From CALOCN01 sp942491735 (GTDB taxonomy: Bacteria; Eisenbacteria; RBG-16-71-46; JABDJR01), in assembly GCA_942491735.1 (NCBI GenBank), contig CALOCN010000014.1:1860001-1924000 (forward strand): 64,000 nt of DNA, given 5' to 3'. The position numbers and the translations under genes are program-made. Below are positions 7,455-16,734 of this stretch, piece after piece. The notes under the pieces are model-generated. The model was not told where the DNA came from and searched no databases. It saw nothing but the letters and a program-made list of their open reading frames with translations. Every line of letters begins with the position of its first letter. Position 1 is the first letter of the stretch.

Positions 7455-9083
7455 ATGCCGCGTCTGCTCTGTCTGATCCTCCTCGTTGTCCTCACCGTCC
7501 CGGCCCACGCCCAGGAGCCGCCGCAATACCTCCTGCAATGGTCCGTGGGAGGTTCCCAGCCCCTGGACCGGCTGTTCGGTATTGCCGCCGACGGGTCCCA
7601 GGTCTTCGTCGCGGATACCTTCAATGACCGGGTGGTGGTCTACCAGCCCGACGGGACCTTTGTCCTGGAGTGGGGCAATGGTGGGTCCGGGACCGGACAG
7701 TTCATCTCACCCCGGGGCATCGCGGTGGATCCGGACAGCGGCCATGTCTATGTCACCGATCTCGGGAACCACCGCGTGCAGGTGTTCACCCCGGGCGGCA
7801 CCTTCCTGAGAGCCTGGGGTACGTTCGGCACCGGGGATGGCCAGTTCCGCAACCCCTCCGGGATCCACGTCGACACCTTCGGCAACGTCTATGTGACCGA
7901 GAGCAGCAACAACCGGGTCCAGCGATTCGACCGTGACGGCGTTTTCATCACCCGGTGGGGAGCCAACGGGGGGGATGGAACCCCGGGAAGTGACCCCGGG
8001 GAGTTCAACGAACCGTTCGGGGTCGGGGTGGACGCGTCGGGGAACGTCTACATCGCCGACAAGCTCAATCACCGCGTGCAGAAGTTCGACGCCTCGGGGA
8101 CCTTCCTCCTGGAGTGGGGGATCGAGGGCACGCAGGACGGCGAGTTCGTGCAGGTGTCGGAAGTCGCGGTGGGGGACGACGCTCTCGTCTACACCGCCGA
8201 TCGGGGGAACCATCGGGTCCAGGTGTTCGCCCAGGACGGGACCTACGTGAAGCAGTGGGGGTGCTTTGGCCCCGCCGCGAACAACTTCAACTTCCCCACC
8301 GATATCGCACTCGACGGCGACTGCGCCTACGTGGCCGATACCTTCAACGACCGGGTGCAGAAGTTCGGGCCTCCGGTGGTTACCCCGGTGCCCCAGGGGC
8401 GGGACGTGGTGATCCAGTCCTTCTTCAGCACCCTGACCTTCGACTCGGTGTCGGTGGCCGGCACCATCTCGCCCCGATTGGGCTGCTGTCCCGTGCCCCC
8501 TCCCCAGGGCCTGCAGTCGGTCCCCAAGACCGGCGGGCTCTTCCTCTGGTTCGAGACCACGTTCGAGTTCGTGGGAAACGTCGAGATCTGCGTTCCCTAC
8601 ACCCCGGAGTTCGTGGAAGGCTCGGAGGACAACCTCTTCCTGATCGAGTACGTCGGAGGCGCGGGGATCGGCTGGGAGAACATCCGCAGCAGTCTCGATA
8701 CGGAGACGGACATCGTCTGCGGCGAGACCGACTACCTGGACATCTTCGCCCTGGTGGAGACGACCAACAACCAGATCGGCGTGGACCCCATGGCGCCACC
8801 GGTAGCGGGTCGTCTGGGCACGGCCGCTCCGAATCCTTTCAGCGCCTCCACGCGAATGGAGTTCAGCCTGGAGGAGCCCGGACCGGTGCGTTTCCAGGTC
8901 TTCGATGTGTCCGGGGCCCTGGTGTGCACCCTGATGGACCTGCCCTCGGTCCCGGCCGGCCGACATGAAACGCGCTGGGACGGGCGGGCCGCCAACGGGC
9001 AACGTGCGGCGCCCGGAGTCTACTTCTACGCGCTCAGAACGCCCCGTGGCACCGAGTCCCGACGGGTCGTCTTTCTCCCCTGA
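7455..9083 (+). CDS. Secreted NHL-repeat beta-propeller with FlgD-like C-terminal domain
   Basis: The product has 542 residues. A signal peptide (about 1-20, ending PAHAQE) is followed by six or so NHL repeats to about residue 310, each with a signature such as VYVTDLGNHRVQVFTPGG or VYIADKLNHRVQKFD. A middle Cys-containing region of unknown fold follows. The last 90 residues are an Ig-like domain of the FlgD/type-A-sorting kind (APNPFSASTRMEFSL ... GRHETRWDGRAANGQ ... APGVYFYAL ... RRVVFLP). In FCB bacteria this tail is associated with export and surface attachment. The propeller probably binds a protein, glycan or ligand outside the cell. It abuts the convergent squalene synthase gene with no gap. 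Confidence 0.8.
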   Translation: MPRLLCLILLVVLTVPAHAQEPPQYLLQWSVGGSQPLDRLFGIAADGSQVFVADTFNDRVVVYQPDGTFVLEWGNGGSGTGQFISPRGIAVDPDSGHVYVTDLGNHRVQVFTPGGTFLRAWGTFGTGDGQFRNPSGIHVDTFGNVYVTESSNNRVQRFDRDGVFITRWGANGGDGTPGSDPGEFNEPFGVGVDASGNVYIADKLNHRVQKFDASGTFLLEWGIEGTQDGEFVQVSEVAVGDDALVYTADRGNHRVQVFAQDGTYVKQWGCFGPAANNFNFPTDIALDGDCAYVADTFNDRVQKFGPPVVTPVPQGRDVVIQSFFSTLTFDSVSVAGTISPRLGCCPVPPPQGLQSVPKTGGLFLWFETTFEFVGNVEICVPYTPEFVEGSEDNLFLIEYVGGAGIGWENIRSSLDTETDIVCGETDYLDIFALVETTNNQIGVDPMAPPVAGRLGTAAPNPFSASTRMEFSLEEPGPVRFQVFDVSGALVCTLMDLPSVPAGRHETRWDGRAANGQRAAPGVYFYALRTPRGTESRRVVFLP

Positions 9084-10079
9084 TCAGCGAAGCGGCACCT
9101 GTGCGCGGGCTTGGGCGTAGAGCCTCTCCAGTTCGGCGTCGTCGGCCACCGCGGCTCGTGTGGTGCTGATCACCCGGGTCACCTCGTCCCGGGTCACCTT
9201 GGTCCGGGTCTCGGCCAGGGCGATGCGTCGCAGGGTGGCCACCGCGAGGTGCAGGGCCCACAGGCAGAAGAGACGCAGATCGGGTCGCCCGGTGGGGATC
9301 GACAGCAGGTAGGCCTGTCCCGCGTCGAGATGCTCCAGGGCACGCCCCACGTAGAGTTCGCGTCCCGCGTCGGTGAGTTGCCAGCTGGATCCCCGTTTTT
9401 CCAGGGCGACCGGAGGCAGGAAGCTGACCCCGCGTTCGCGATCGACAGGGTGATCCTTGAGGATGTTGGTGAACTGCAGACCGAGGCCGAAACGCCGTCC
9501 CTGCTCCTCGATGCCCGCGGTCGTCCACCCCGGCACCTCCCGTGCGAAGAGACGGGTCAGGAGAATGCCCACCGTACCGGCCACGTAGTGGCAGTACCGT
9601 TCGAGGGCATCGAGATCCGTGCATACCTCGCGTACCGCTTCCCCGGCGTCCCGCTCGGCATAGGTCCGCATCCCGTCGATCATCTCGGTGACACAGTCAC
9701 GCGTCGCCTGCCGGGCCGGGTGGGGGAACGCGTCGTAGCAGGTGAGGACCTCGTCCACGCGCCGCATGAGGGTTTCGTGATGCGGGTCGTCGTACACCGG
9801 CCAGAGACCCTGGAATCGTTCCATCTCTCGGCGTGAGGTGGGGGCCTCCATCAGGGCGCGAAAACAGGTGAACAGGGCATCCCGGGTACCAGGCTCGAGA
9901 TCGGCACGATCCTCGATGGTATCGGCGATCCGGCAGAGCAGGTACGAGACCGCGACCTCGTCCTGCAGGGGTTGTTGCAGGACGGGGATGGTCAGGGCGA
10001 AGGTGCGCGAGACGTGGGGGAGGATCCCCCGGCAAAAGGTCGCGGCTTCCGCTTGGGATGTGGAAGATGGGGCCATCAA
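9084..10079 (-). CDS. Squalene/phytoene synthase family protein
   Basis: This 331-residue enzyme of the trans-isoprenyl diphosphate synthase class should condense two prenyl diphosphates head to head. The first Asp-rich motif DTIED is at about 53-57. The second reads QFTNILKDHPVDRERG, and SFLPP follows as in the family. The lysine in NILKD and the wording resemble the eukaryote-like squalene synthases (farnesyl diphosphate to squalene) more than carotenoid phytoene synthases, but this was judged by eye. No hopanoid or carotenoid genes are nearby. The protein is soluble or peripheral, with no strong C-terminal anchor seen. Confidence 0.85.
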   Translation of the reverse strand: MMAPSSTSQAEAATFCRGILPHVSRTFALTIPVLQQPLQDEVAVSYLLCRIADTIEDRADLEPGTRDALFTCFRALMEAPTSRREMERFQGLWPVYDDPHHETLMRRVDEVLTCYDAFPHPARQATRDCVTEMIDGMRTYAERDAGEAVREVCTDLDALERYCHYVAGTVGILLTRLFAREVPGWTTAGIEEQGRRFGLGLQFTNILKDHPVDRERGVSFLPPVALEKRGSSWQLTDAGRELYVGRALEHLDAGQAYLLSIPTGRPDLRLFCLWALHLAVATLRRIALAETRTKVTRDEVTRVISTTRAAVADDAELERLYAQARAQVPLR

Positions 10080-10169
10080 TACTCCGGGGCTGCGGGGCGG
10101 GGAGGAAGCGTCGCCTTGGCAGTCGGCTCGTAGAGTGCCGGGCCGCTCCCGGTTCCGCCAAGGGTTTTT

Positions 10170-10198
10170 TTGCCGTGGGGAGCGGTGGAGCGTATCAT
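10170..10198 (+). promoter_or_regulatory. Sigma-70-like promoter of the esterase gene, possibly leaderless
   Basis: TTGCCG (10170-10175), a 17-base spacer and TATCAT (10193-10198) form a good promoter. The ATG at 10205 is only six bases after the -10 box, so transcription would begin at or next to the start codon. Confidence 0.55.
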
Positions 10199-10204
10199 TG
10201 CCCG

Positions 10205-11452
10205 ATGCCGAACCTGCTTCGTGGACCCCGACGCCCCGATTCCCGATTCTGGTCCCTCCTGGGGCTCCTCGCCCTGTTGCTTCCCGGTTGCGGGTCGGCC
10301 CTGGAGCCTACCCAGCAGGCTGGACCGGCCGAGCCAAGGGTCTCGTTTGTCATCTTTGTTCCGCCGGACACCCCGCCCGACGCCCAGATCTGGCTTTCCG
10401 GGAATCACCCGGTCCTGGGGGATTGGAACGGGCGCGGTCTCGAGGCGTCCTGGAGCCTGAAAGGAGTCTGCACGGTGACCGCATCGTTTCCCAAGGGGAC
10501 CCAGCTCGAGTTCAAGGTCACCCGGGGTGGCTGGGAGACGGTGGAGAAGGGGGAGGCGGGGGAAGAGATCCAGAACCGGCGGCTCACCGTGGACGGGGAC
10601 GTCACCGCCGAGTTGTCCGTGGCGGCCTGGCGCGACAAGATCGACGAGGGCCCGCCCAGCACCCTGACCGGGGACATCCGCCTGCATCGCAACGTGCCCA
10701 GCGCGCATCTGCGTCTCGACCGGCATGTCATCGTCTACCTGCCTCCCGGATACGCGGATCTGCCCCAGAAGCGGTACCCCGTCCTCTACATGCATGACGG
10801 GCAGAACATCTTCGATCGCGCGACCTCCTTCCTGGGCATCGAGTGGGAAGTGGATGAAACCGTGGAGCGGCTCATCGAGGCCGGCGAGATCGAACCGTTG
10901 ATCGTGGTCGGGGTGTACAACACCGCGGATCGGATTCACGAGTACACCCAGGTTCCGGATCCGCGTCGTGCCGGTGGAGGTGCGGACGACTACGGGCGTT
11001 TCCTGGTCGAGGAACTCAAGCCGCTCATCGACGCGACCTACCGCACCCGGCCGGAACGGGCCGAGACCGGGGTGGCCGGCTCGTCGTTGGGAGGGCTGGT
11101 CTCCATGTACTTCGCGTTGAGCCTGGAGTCCACCTTCTCCCGGATCGGTGTGGTGTCCCCCGCGGTGTGGTGGGCGAACTCGGACATCCTCGACCAGGTA
11201 CGGGACCACGGGAAGACGGATAGCCGCGTCTGGGTGGACATCGGCACGGCCGAGGGGGGTACCGGTGGCGAGGCGGCGGAAGCGATCGTGGCCTCGGCGC
11301 GCGCCTTGCGCGACGTGCTGATCGACACGGGCTGGGTGCTCGATCAGGATCTGCGCTACTTCGAGGACGCGGGGGCCGAGCACAACGAAGCGGCCTGGGC
11401 CGGGCGGATGGAGCAGATCCTCAAGTTCCTGTTCCCGCCCCGGGCGGACTAG
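10205..11452 (+). CDS. Lipoprotein esterase with N-terminal starch-binding-like domain
   Basis: The product has 415 residues. Its lipoprotein signal ends LLALLLPGC, so it is membrane-anchored outside the cytoplasm. Residues about 45-135 resemble a CBM20/AMPK-type glycan-binding module (IWLSGNHPVLGDWNG ... LEFKVTRGGWETVE). The rest is an esterase D/enterobactin-esterase type alpha/beta hydrolase: VIVYLPPGY, PVLYMHDGQNIFD, the nucleophile elbow GVAGSSLGGLVS, and a late Asp and His (GAEHNEAAW). It may cleave ester groups from a polysaccharide, with the CBM holding the glycan. The start follows a promoter box rather than a ribosome site. It overlaps the convergent fecR gene by four bases at its 3' end. 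Confidence 0.8.
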   Translation: MPNLLRGPRRPDSRFWSLLGLLALLLPGCGSALEPTQQAGPAEPRVSFVIFVPPDTPPDAQIWLSGNHPVLGDWNGRGLEASWSLKGVCTVTASFPKGTQLEFKVTRGGWETVEKGEAGEEIQNRRLTVDGDVTAELSVAAWRDKIDEGPPSTLTGDIRLHRNVPSAHLRLDRHVIVYLPPGYADLPQKRYPVLYMHDGQNIFDRATSFLGIEWEVDETVERLIEAGEIEPLIVVGVYNTADRIHEYTQVPDPRRAGGGADDYGRFLVEELKPLIDATYRTRPERAETGVAGSSLGGLVSMYFALSLESTFSRIGVVSPAVWWANSDILDQVRDHGKTDSRVWVDIGTAEGGTGGEAAEAIVASARALRDVLIDTGWVLDQDLRYFEDAGAEHNEAAWAGRMEQILKFLFPPRAD

Positions 11453-12246
11453 GGACCGAACGCGCGGTCGCGGACCCCGGTCAGCAGGACCCGCTCGCTG
11501 TCCGGGAGGGGAGACTCCTGGGGAGCGCCTCCATCGGCGTAGACCACGTAGCGGCTGTGGGAGGAGACGCGGTGTGCTGCCCCCAAGCCGGTAGGGGTGA
11601 CCTCGATCGTTCCTTCCAGCAGACAGACGCAGGTGTAGTCTGATTCCTGGATCACGGCAAAGGTCGTCCCGCGAACCTCGATCGCCGCTTCCCGGGTCTG
11701 CAGGTCCATCCCGGCGAAGTCCGGCCCGGTGGATCCCATGGTCGTCCCCCGGTCGACCGTCGCGATCAGCCGATGCCCGCTCAAGCCCCTGCGCCGTGAG
11801 TCCAGGGTGACCTGGGTTTCGGGTCCCATCTCGAGGATGACCTCGCGGCCCAGGGCCAGCACCACCCCTCCCTGGGGGCCTGTCCGGAGGGTGCTGCCGG
11901 CGGGGATGATCCGTCCGTCCAGTTCCGCCGCACGAGACTCGGTCTGCCCCACAAGGATGATGCCGTTCCCCTGGGTCGAGATCACCGTCCAGTCGGGGGG
12001 GGAGGTCAGGGTCAGGAACGCGATGACCAGGGCCGCGGCGGCTGCGAGCACGGTCCCGCCCCAGACGATCGGCCGGAGGGATCGGTCCCTTGGGAACCCC
12101 CGCTCCACCTCGCGGGGATAGGGAACCTCGCCCACGAACTGACGCCGTACCCGTTCCTTGAACGTGGGGCTGGGCGAAACGGGGGACAGGTTCCGGATGT
12201 GTTCGCGGAGTTCCTCGTCGCGGTTGTCGTTGGTGGGATCGCTCAT
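11449..12246 (-). CDS. FecR-domain anti-sigma/sensor protein
   Basis: The 265-residue protein has a cytoplasmic N-terminal segment, one membrane helix at about 61-80 (GGTVLAAAAALVIAFLTL) and a periplasmic FecR domain (TRTG-like SRAAELDGRIIPAGSTLRTG, then AIEVRGTTFAVI and VCLLEGTIEV). FecR proteins either transmit an outer signal to, or hold inactive, a partner ECF sigma factor. Its ATG overlaps the stop of the sigma gene by four bases, so the two are made together. No TonB-dependent receptor is present, so classical iron-citrate signalling is unlikely here. Confidence 0.85.
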   Translation of the reverse strand: MSDPTNDNRDEELREHIRNLSPVSPSPTFKERVRRQFVGEVPYPREVERGFPRDRSLRPIVWGGTVLAAAAALVIAFLTLTSPPDWTVISTQGNGIILVGQTESRAAELDGRIIPAGSTLRTGPQGGVVLALGREVILEMGPETQVTLDSRRRGLSGHRLIATVDRGTTMGSTGPDFAGMDLQTREAAIEVRGTTFAVIQESDYTCVCLLEGTIEVTPTGLGAAHRVSSHSRYVVYADGGAPQESPLPDSERVLLTGVRDRAFGP

Positions 12247-12827
12247 GCTTTTCTTCGTTCTTCGTTTGGTTTGTCGGCGTCGTCCAGTGCGCGCCTCAGT
12301 TCGGTCAGTGCGCGGGAGTGTCGTTTGCGGGCCGCCGCCTCGGCGATTCCGAGTGCCTCGGCCACTTGTGCATAGCTCAGATCCTCGTAGTCCCGCAGCA
12401 ACACGACCGATCGCAGTTTCTCCGACAGGCCGGCCAGGGCCCGTTCCAGGACCTTGGCCACATCGCGTGCGTTCTGATCGTCCTCCGCAGTCAGGTTATC
12501 GGCGATTACCGTCGTTTCGATGGATCGATCCGCCCGGGACTGCTTGAACCGCCTGGAGCGCCAGTAGTCCCGGACCGTGTTGGCCACCACGGCAAACACC
12601 CAGGACGTCGGGTCCCGGTCCGGGTCCAGGGTGTGCACCGCCCGGTGGATCTTCATGAACGCCACCTGGGTAATGTCCTCCGCCTCGTCCGGGTTACGCA
12701 CGAGACGACACACATAGCCGTAGGCACGGTCGAAGTAGCGCTCCAGGAAGGCGTTGAGGGCGACCGGTTCACGTTGCCGAACCCGCTCGATCTCCTGGGG
12801 CGTCAGCCCCTTGTCTTCCTGAATCAC
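12243..12827 (-). CDS. ECF-type RNA polymerase sigma factor
   Basis: The product has about 194 residues from the chosen GTG start. Region 2 is seen in AYGYVCRLVRNPDEAEDITQ with WVFAVVANTVRDYWRSR, and region 4 in LRSVVLLRDYEDLSYAQVAE with a helix-turn-helix GIAEAAARKRHSRAL. The open frame runs back to an ATG at 13004, but those extra 59 residues are Pro/Ala-rich and outside the family, so the GTG at 12827 is preferred; its ribosome site is weak. It is co-expressed with the FecR protein that probably controls it. Targets are unknown. Confidence 0.85.
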   Translation of the reverse strand: MIQEDKGLTPQEIERVRQREPVALNAFLERYFDRAYGYVCRLVRNPDEAEDITQVAFMKIHRAVHTLDPDRDPTSWVFAVVANTVRDYWRSRRFKQSRADRSIETTVIADNLTAEDDQNARDVAKVLERALAGLSEKLRSVVLLRDYEDLSYAQVAEALGIAEAAARKRHSRALTELRRALDDADKPNEERRKA

Positions 12828-13167
12828 GCGACCCGGCGCCCCACTGCAAGGAAGGAAACGAAACGAAGCGTCTTTCGTGACCGCCGGGACGAAGTTTTCA
12901 TGGGCTGCAATCGGTTGGGGACTATGGGCTTGCGTGGGTGGGGGAGCCGGCGCAAGCGGCGGGCCGAGGTATTGACTATACGTGTCCCATGCCCGACGGC
13001 CCAAGTCGGTAATCGCCTACCGCACCGGCACACCCCGCCCGGTGACACGAAGTCCCGCTGTATCCCTACGTGGGGCAACCCCTGTGATACCATCGTCTTT
13101 CGCCGTTTATCCGCCGGGCGCACCTCCTTGCGAAACCCGGAAATCATCCCCCCAGGCAGGAACCCAC

Positions 13168-16100
13168 GTGACTCTCGACCCCAAGTCCTTTGACCCCCGC
13201 GCCCAGAACCTCCTTGAACTCCTGCGTGAGCGCATTCTCGTGCTGGATGGGGCCATGGGTACGTCCATCCAGGCCCTCGACCTTTCCCCGGAGGACTTCG
13301 GGGGGGCGGACCTCGATGGCTGCAACGAGAACCTCAACCTGACCCGACCCGAGGCCATCCAGGCCATCCATCGGGAGTTCCTCGAGGCCGGGGCCGACAT
13401 CATCGAGACCAACACGTTCGGGAGCACCCCTCTGGTGCTGGCCGAGTACGAGCTGCAGGACAAGGCCCGGGAGATCTCCCGCGTGGCGGCGGAGATCGCG
13501 CGACGGGCCGCCGCGGAGATGGAAACCCCGGAGCGCCCCCGTTTTGTTGCGGGGAGCATGGGGCCCACCACCAAGACCATCTCGGTCACCGGCGGGGTGA
13601 CCTTCGACGAAATGCACGCGACCTACCGCGAGCAGGCCATCGGCCTCATCGAGGGAGGATCCGACTTCCTGCTCATCGAGACCTCCCAGGACACCCTGAA
13701 CATCAAGGCGGGGGTGCTGGGCGTGGCCGATGCGATGCGGGAAACCGGTCGCCGGCTTCCGTTGTCCATCTCCGGCACCATCGAACCCATGGGAGCCATG
13801 CTGGCCGGGCAGGGCGTCGAGGCGCTCTACACCAGCCTCGAACACGTGGACCTGCTCAGCCTCGGCCTCAACTGCGCCACCGGGCCCTCGTTCATGACCG
13901 ACCATATCCGTTCCCTGTCCGAAATCTCCGAGCGGTTCGTCTCCTGCGTGCCCAACGCGGGGCTGCCGGACGAGGACGGGAACTACAACGAGAGCCCGGA
14001 TGATCTGGCCCGGGTGCTCGGCCGTTTCGCCGAGCACGCCTGGGTCAATCTCGTGGGCGGTTGCTGCGGGACCACCCCGGCCTACATCCGGGCCATTGCC
14101 CAGGCCATGGAAGGGCGCAAGCCCCGCCCGTTGCGCGAGGGCCGGATCTCCCGCGTTTCGGGGATCGACTTCCTGTCGCTGGAAGAGGAGAACCGCCCCA
14201 TCATCGTGGGGGAGCGGACCAACGTGATCGGGTCCCGCAAGTTCAAGCGGCTCATCCAGGCCGAGAAGTTCGAGGAAGCGGCCGAGGTGGGGCGCAAGCA
14301 GGTCCGCGGGGGCGCGCACATCATCGACGTTTGTCTGGCCGATCCGGACCGGGACGAGCTGGTCGACATGGACAAGTTCCTGGACCGGGTCACCCGCAAG
14401 GTGAAGGTTCCCATCATGCTCGACAGCACCGACGCCAAGGTGCTGGACCGGTCGCTGCGCAAGTGCCAGGGCAAGGCGATCATCAATTCCATCAACCTGG
14501 AGGACGGCGAGGAGCGGTTCGATCTGGTGGTGCCGCTGGTGCGGCGGTTCGGGGCGGCGGTCATCGTCGGGACCATCGACGAGGACCCGCAGTCGGGGAT
14601 GGCGATCACCCGGCAACGGAAGCTGGAGATCGCGGAGCGTTCCTACAAGCTGCTCACGGAGAAGTACGGCGTCCCCGAGACCGACATCATCTTCGACCCC
14701 CTCGTCTTTCCGTGCGCCACCGGCGACGAGAACTATGTGGGAAGCGCGATCGAGACCATCGAGGGGGTGCGGCTCATCAAGGAACGCTTCCCGCGTTGCA
14801 AGACCATCCTTGGCGTGTCCAACGTCAGCTTCGGACTCCCCAACGCGGGGCGCGAGGTGCTGAACTCGGTGTTTCTCCACATGAACGTGGAGGCCGGGCT
14901 CGACATGGCCATCGTCAACAGCGAGAAGCTGGAGCGTTTCGCCTCCATTCCCGTGGAGGAGCGGGAGCTCTCGGAGAACCTGCTCCACAACCGGGGTGAC
15001 GATCCCATTGCCGCTTTTGCCGCGTACTATCGCGATCGGACCGCGGTCCGCACGGTGCACAAGGAGAACCGCACCCTCGACGAGCGGCTCGCCGACTACA
15101 TCATCGAGGGTTCCCGGGACGGACTCCCCGAGGACCTCGACGAGAAGCTCAAGGACACCCGTCCTCTCGCCATCATCAACGGGCCGCTCATGGCCGGGAT
15201 GGACGAGGTGGGGCGTCTGTTCAACGCCAACGAGCTGATCGTGGCCGAAGTGCTGCAGAGCGCCGAGGCCATGAAGGCCGCGGTGGGACATCTCGAACCG
15301 CACATGGAGAAGGCCGACACCGCGGCCCGGGGCAAGATCGTGCTGGCCACGGTCAAGGGGGACGTGCACGACATCGGCAAGAACCTGGTCGAGATCGTGC
15401 TCGGGAACAACGGTTTCGAGATCGTGAACCTGGGCATCAAGATTCCCCCCCAGGATCTCATCGCGGCGGCCAAGAAGCACAAGCCGGACATGATCGGGCT
15501 CTCCGGGCTCCTGGTGAAGTCCGCGCAGCAGATGGTGGCCACCGCCGAGGATCTCGCCGAAGCCGGGGTCGACGTACCCATCCTGGTCGGTGGGGCGGCG
15601 CTCACCCCTCGGTTCACCTCGAACCGCATCGCCCCCCAGTACAAGGGACCGGTCATCTACTGCCGGGACGCCATGGACGGACTCGAGGTCTGCAACCAGT
15701 ACATGAACCCGGACAAGCGGGCCGACCTGCTGGAACGACGGGCGCTCAAGGGGAGCGCGGAGGCACCGGCCAAGGCCCCGGTGGTCGCGCCGCTCCCCGC
15801 CAACTCGGGATGGGAGGAGACCGACATCCCGACCCCACCGGATCTCAAGCTTCATGTGTTGGATCGGGTGGACCTCACCGAGATCTTCTCCTATGTGAAC
15901 CCGCAGATGCTGTTCGCCAAGCACCTGGGCCTGCGCGGCTCCATCGAGCGGCTCCGCGCCCAGGGGGACGTGAAGACGGCCAAACTGGAGGCGGAGATCG
16001 AGCGGCTCAAGGACGAGGTGCTGGAGCGGGGGCTGATGCAGCCCAAGGGGCTCTACCGGTTCTTTGCCGCCTGGTCCGAAGGAGACTCGGTGCACCTGGC

Positions 16101-16644
16101 CGAGAAGCCGGGCGGCGAGTCGGTGGCGCAGTTCCGGTTCCCGCGTCAGGGGGACCGGGGCCGGTTGAGCCTGGTCGACTGGGTGGCGCCCCGGGACAGC
16201 GGACGCACCGACTACCTGGCCACGTTCGTGACCACGACCAGTTCCGGGGTGCGGGACCAGGCCGAAGCCTGGAAGCAGTCCGGCGACTACCTCAAGTCCT
16301 ACGCGCTCCAGGCCCTGGCCATCGAGGCGGCCGAGGGCTTTGCCGAGATGCTGCACTCCCGCCTGCGCACCATGTGGGGTCTTCCCGATCCCCAGGATCT
16401 GACCCGGCAGCAGCTCTTCCAGGCCAAGTACCGCGGCCTGCGGGTGAGTTTCGGGTATCCCGCCTGCCCCGACCTGTCCGATCAGGCGACCCTGTGGCGG
16501 CTTCTGGAGCCCCAGAAGCACATCGGGGTGGAGCTGACCGACGGCTACATGATGGATCCCGAGGCAAGCGTCTCGGCGCTCGTCTTCCATCACCCGGCCG
16601 CGAAGTACTTTTCCGTGGGCGAGGTCGTCACCGCCGAGGCGTAG
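13168..16644 (+). CDS. metH: Cobalamin-dependent methionine synthase
   Basis: This protein of about 1,158 residues transfers a methyl group from methyltetrahydrofolate through cobalamin to homocysteine, making methionine. All four modules are present in order: a homocysteine domain with zinc cysteines (LNCATG, GGCCGT), a pterin domain (GERTNVIGS, then IMLDSTDA), the B12 cap and binding domain with GDVHDIGKN at about residue 731 (the cobalt-ligand His), and the AdoMet reactivation domain (GYPACPD and YFSVGEV near the end). The GTG at 13168 with AGGA just upstream is preferred because the upstream extension is not family-like. No cobalamin riboswitch was recognised in the 160 bases before it. 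It forms a methyl cycle with ahcY at 53737. Confidence 0.95.
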   Translation: MTLDPKSFDPRAQNLLELLRERILVLDGAMGTSIQALDLSPEDFGGADLDGCNENLNLTRPEAIQAIHREFLEAGADIIETNTFGSTPLVLAEYELQDKAREISRVAAEIARRAAAEMETPERPRFVAGSMGPTTKTISVTGGVTFDEMHATYREQAIGLIEGGSDFLLIETSQDTLNIKAGVLGVADAMRETGRRLPLSISGTIEPMGAMLAGQGVEALYTSLEHVDLLSLGLNCATGPSFMTDHIRSLSEISERFVSCVPNAGLPDEDGNYNESPDDLARVLGRFAEHAWVNLVGGCCGTTPAYIRAIAQAMEGRKPRPLREGRISRVSGIDFLSLEEENRPIIVGERTNVIGSRKFKRLIQAEKFEEAAEVGRKQVRGGAHIIDVCLADPDRDELVDMDKFLDRVTRKVKVPIMLDSTDAKVLDRSLRKCQGKAIINSINLEDGEERFDLVVPLVRRFGAAVIVGTIDEDPQSGMAITRQRKLEIAERSYKLLTEKYGVPETDIIFDPLVFPCATGDENYVGSAIETIEGVRLIKERFPRCKTILGVSNVSFGLPNAGREVLNSVFLHMNVEAGLDMAIVNSEKLERFASIPVEERELSENLLHNRGDDPIAAFAAYYRDRTAVRTVHKENRTLDERLADYIIEGSRDGLPEDLDEKLKDTRPLAIINGPLMAGMDEVGRLFNANELIVAEVLQSAEAMKAAVGHLEPHMEKADTAARGKIVLATVKGDVHDIGKNLVEIVLGNNGFEIVNLGIKIPPQDLIAAAKKHKPDMIGLSGLLVKSAQQMVATAEDLAEAGVDVPILVGGAALTPRFTSNRIAPQYKGPVIYCRDAMDGLEVCNQYMNPDKRADLLERRALKGSAEAPAKAPVVAPLPANSGWEETDIPTPPDLKLHVLDRVDLTEIFSYVNPQMLFAKHLGLRGSIERLRAQGDVKTAKLEAEIERLKDEVLERGLMQPKGLYRFFAAWSEGDSVHLAEKPGGESVAQFRFPRQGDRGRLSLVDWVAPRDSGRTDYLATFVTTTSSGVRDQAEAWKQSGDYLKSYALQALAIEAAEGFAEMLHSRLRTMWGLPDPQDLTRQQLFQAKYRGLRVSFGYPACPDLSDQATLWRLLEPQKHIGVELTDGYMMDPEASVSALVFHHPAAKYFSVGEVVTAEA

Positions 16645-16651
16645 GACGGGC

Positions 16652-16657
16652 TATACT
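16652..16657 (+). promoter_or_regulatory. Possible -10 box for the hppD-hmgA unit
   Basis: TATACT lies just past the metH stop and about 78 bases before hppD. No convincing -35 box lies at 16-18 bases, so the call rests on the -10 alone. Confidence 0.3.
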
Positions 16658-16734
16658 CTTCCCCCTCGCAGGCCCACGCGAAGTTCTCTGGTGCCCGTGA
16701 CCCCGGACGCATGTGCCCAAGGGGTGTGCCTCCC

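Noticed and set aside
12828..13004. A 59-residue N-terminal extension of the ECF sigma factor
   Set aside because: The stretch is Pro/Ala-rich, not found in ECF factors, and a weak -10-like TATAGT on the minus strand near 12975 would place the transcript start inside it. The GTG at 12827 fits better, though it is not proven.
13005..13167. Cobalamin or SAM/SAH riboswitch before metH
   Set aside because: I looked for a B12-box or SAM/SAH-type core and saw only a short GC stem (CCGGG...CCCGG); this is not enough for a riboswitch call. A covariance search would decide.
13144..16593. A very long open frame (over 1,100 codons) on the minus strand opposite metH
   Set aside because: It is antisense to an intact, fully motif-bearing metH, has no recognisable domain, and arises from the high GC codon bias that removes stop codons from the opposite strand.
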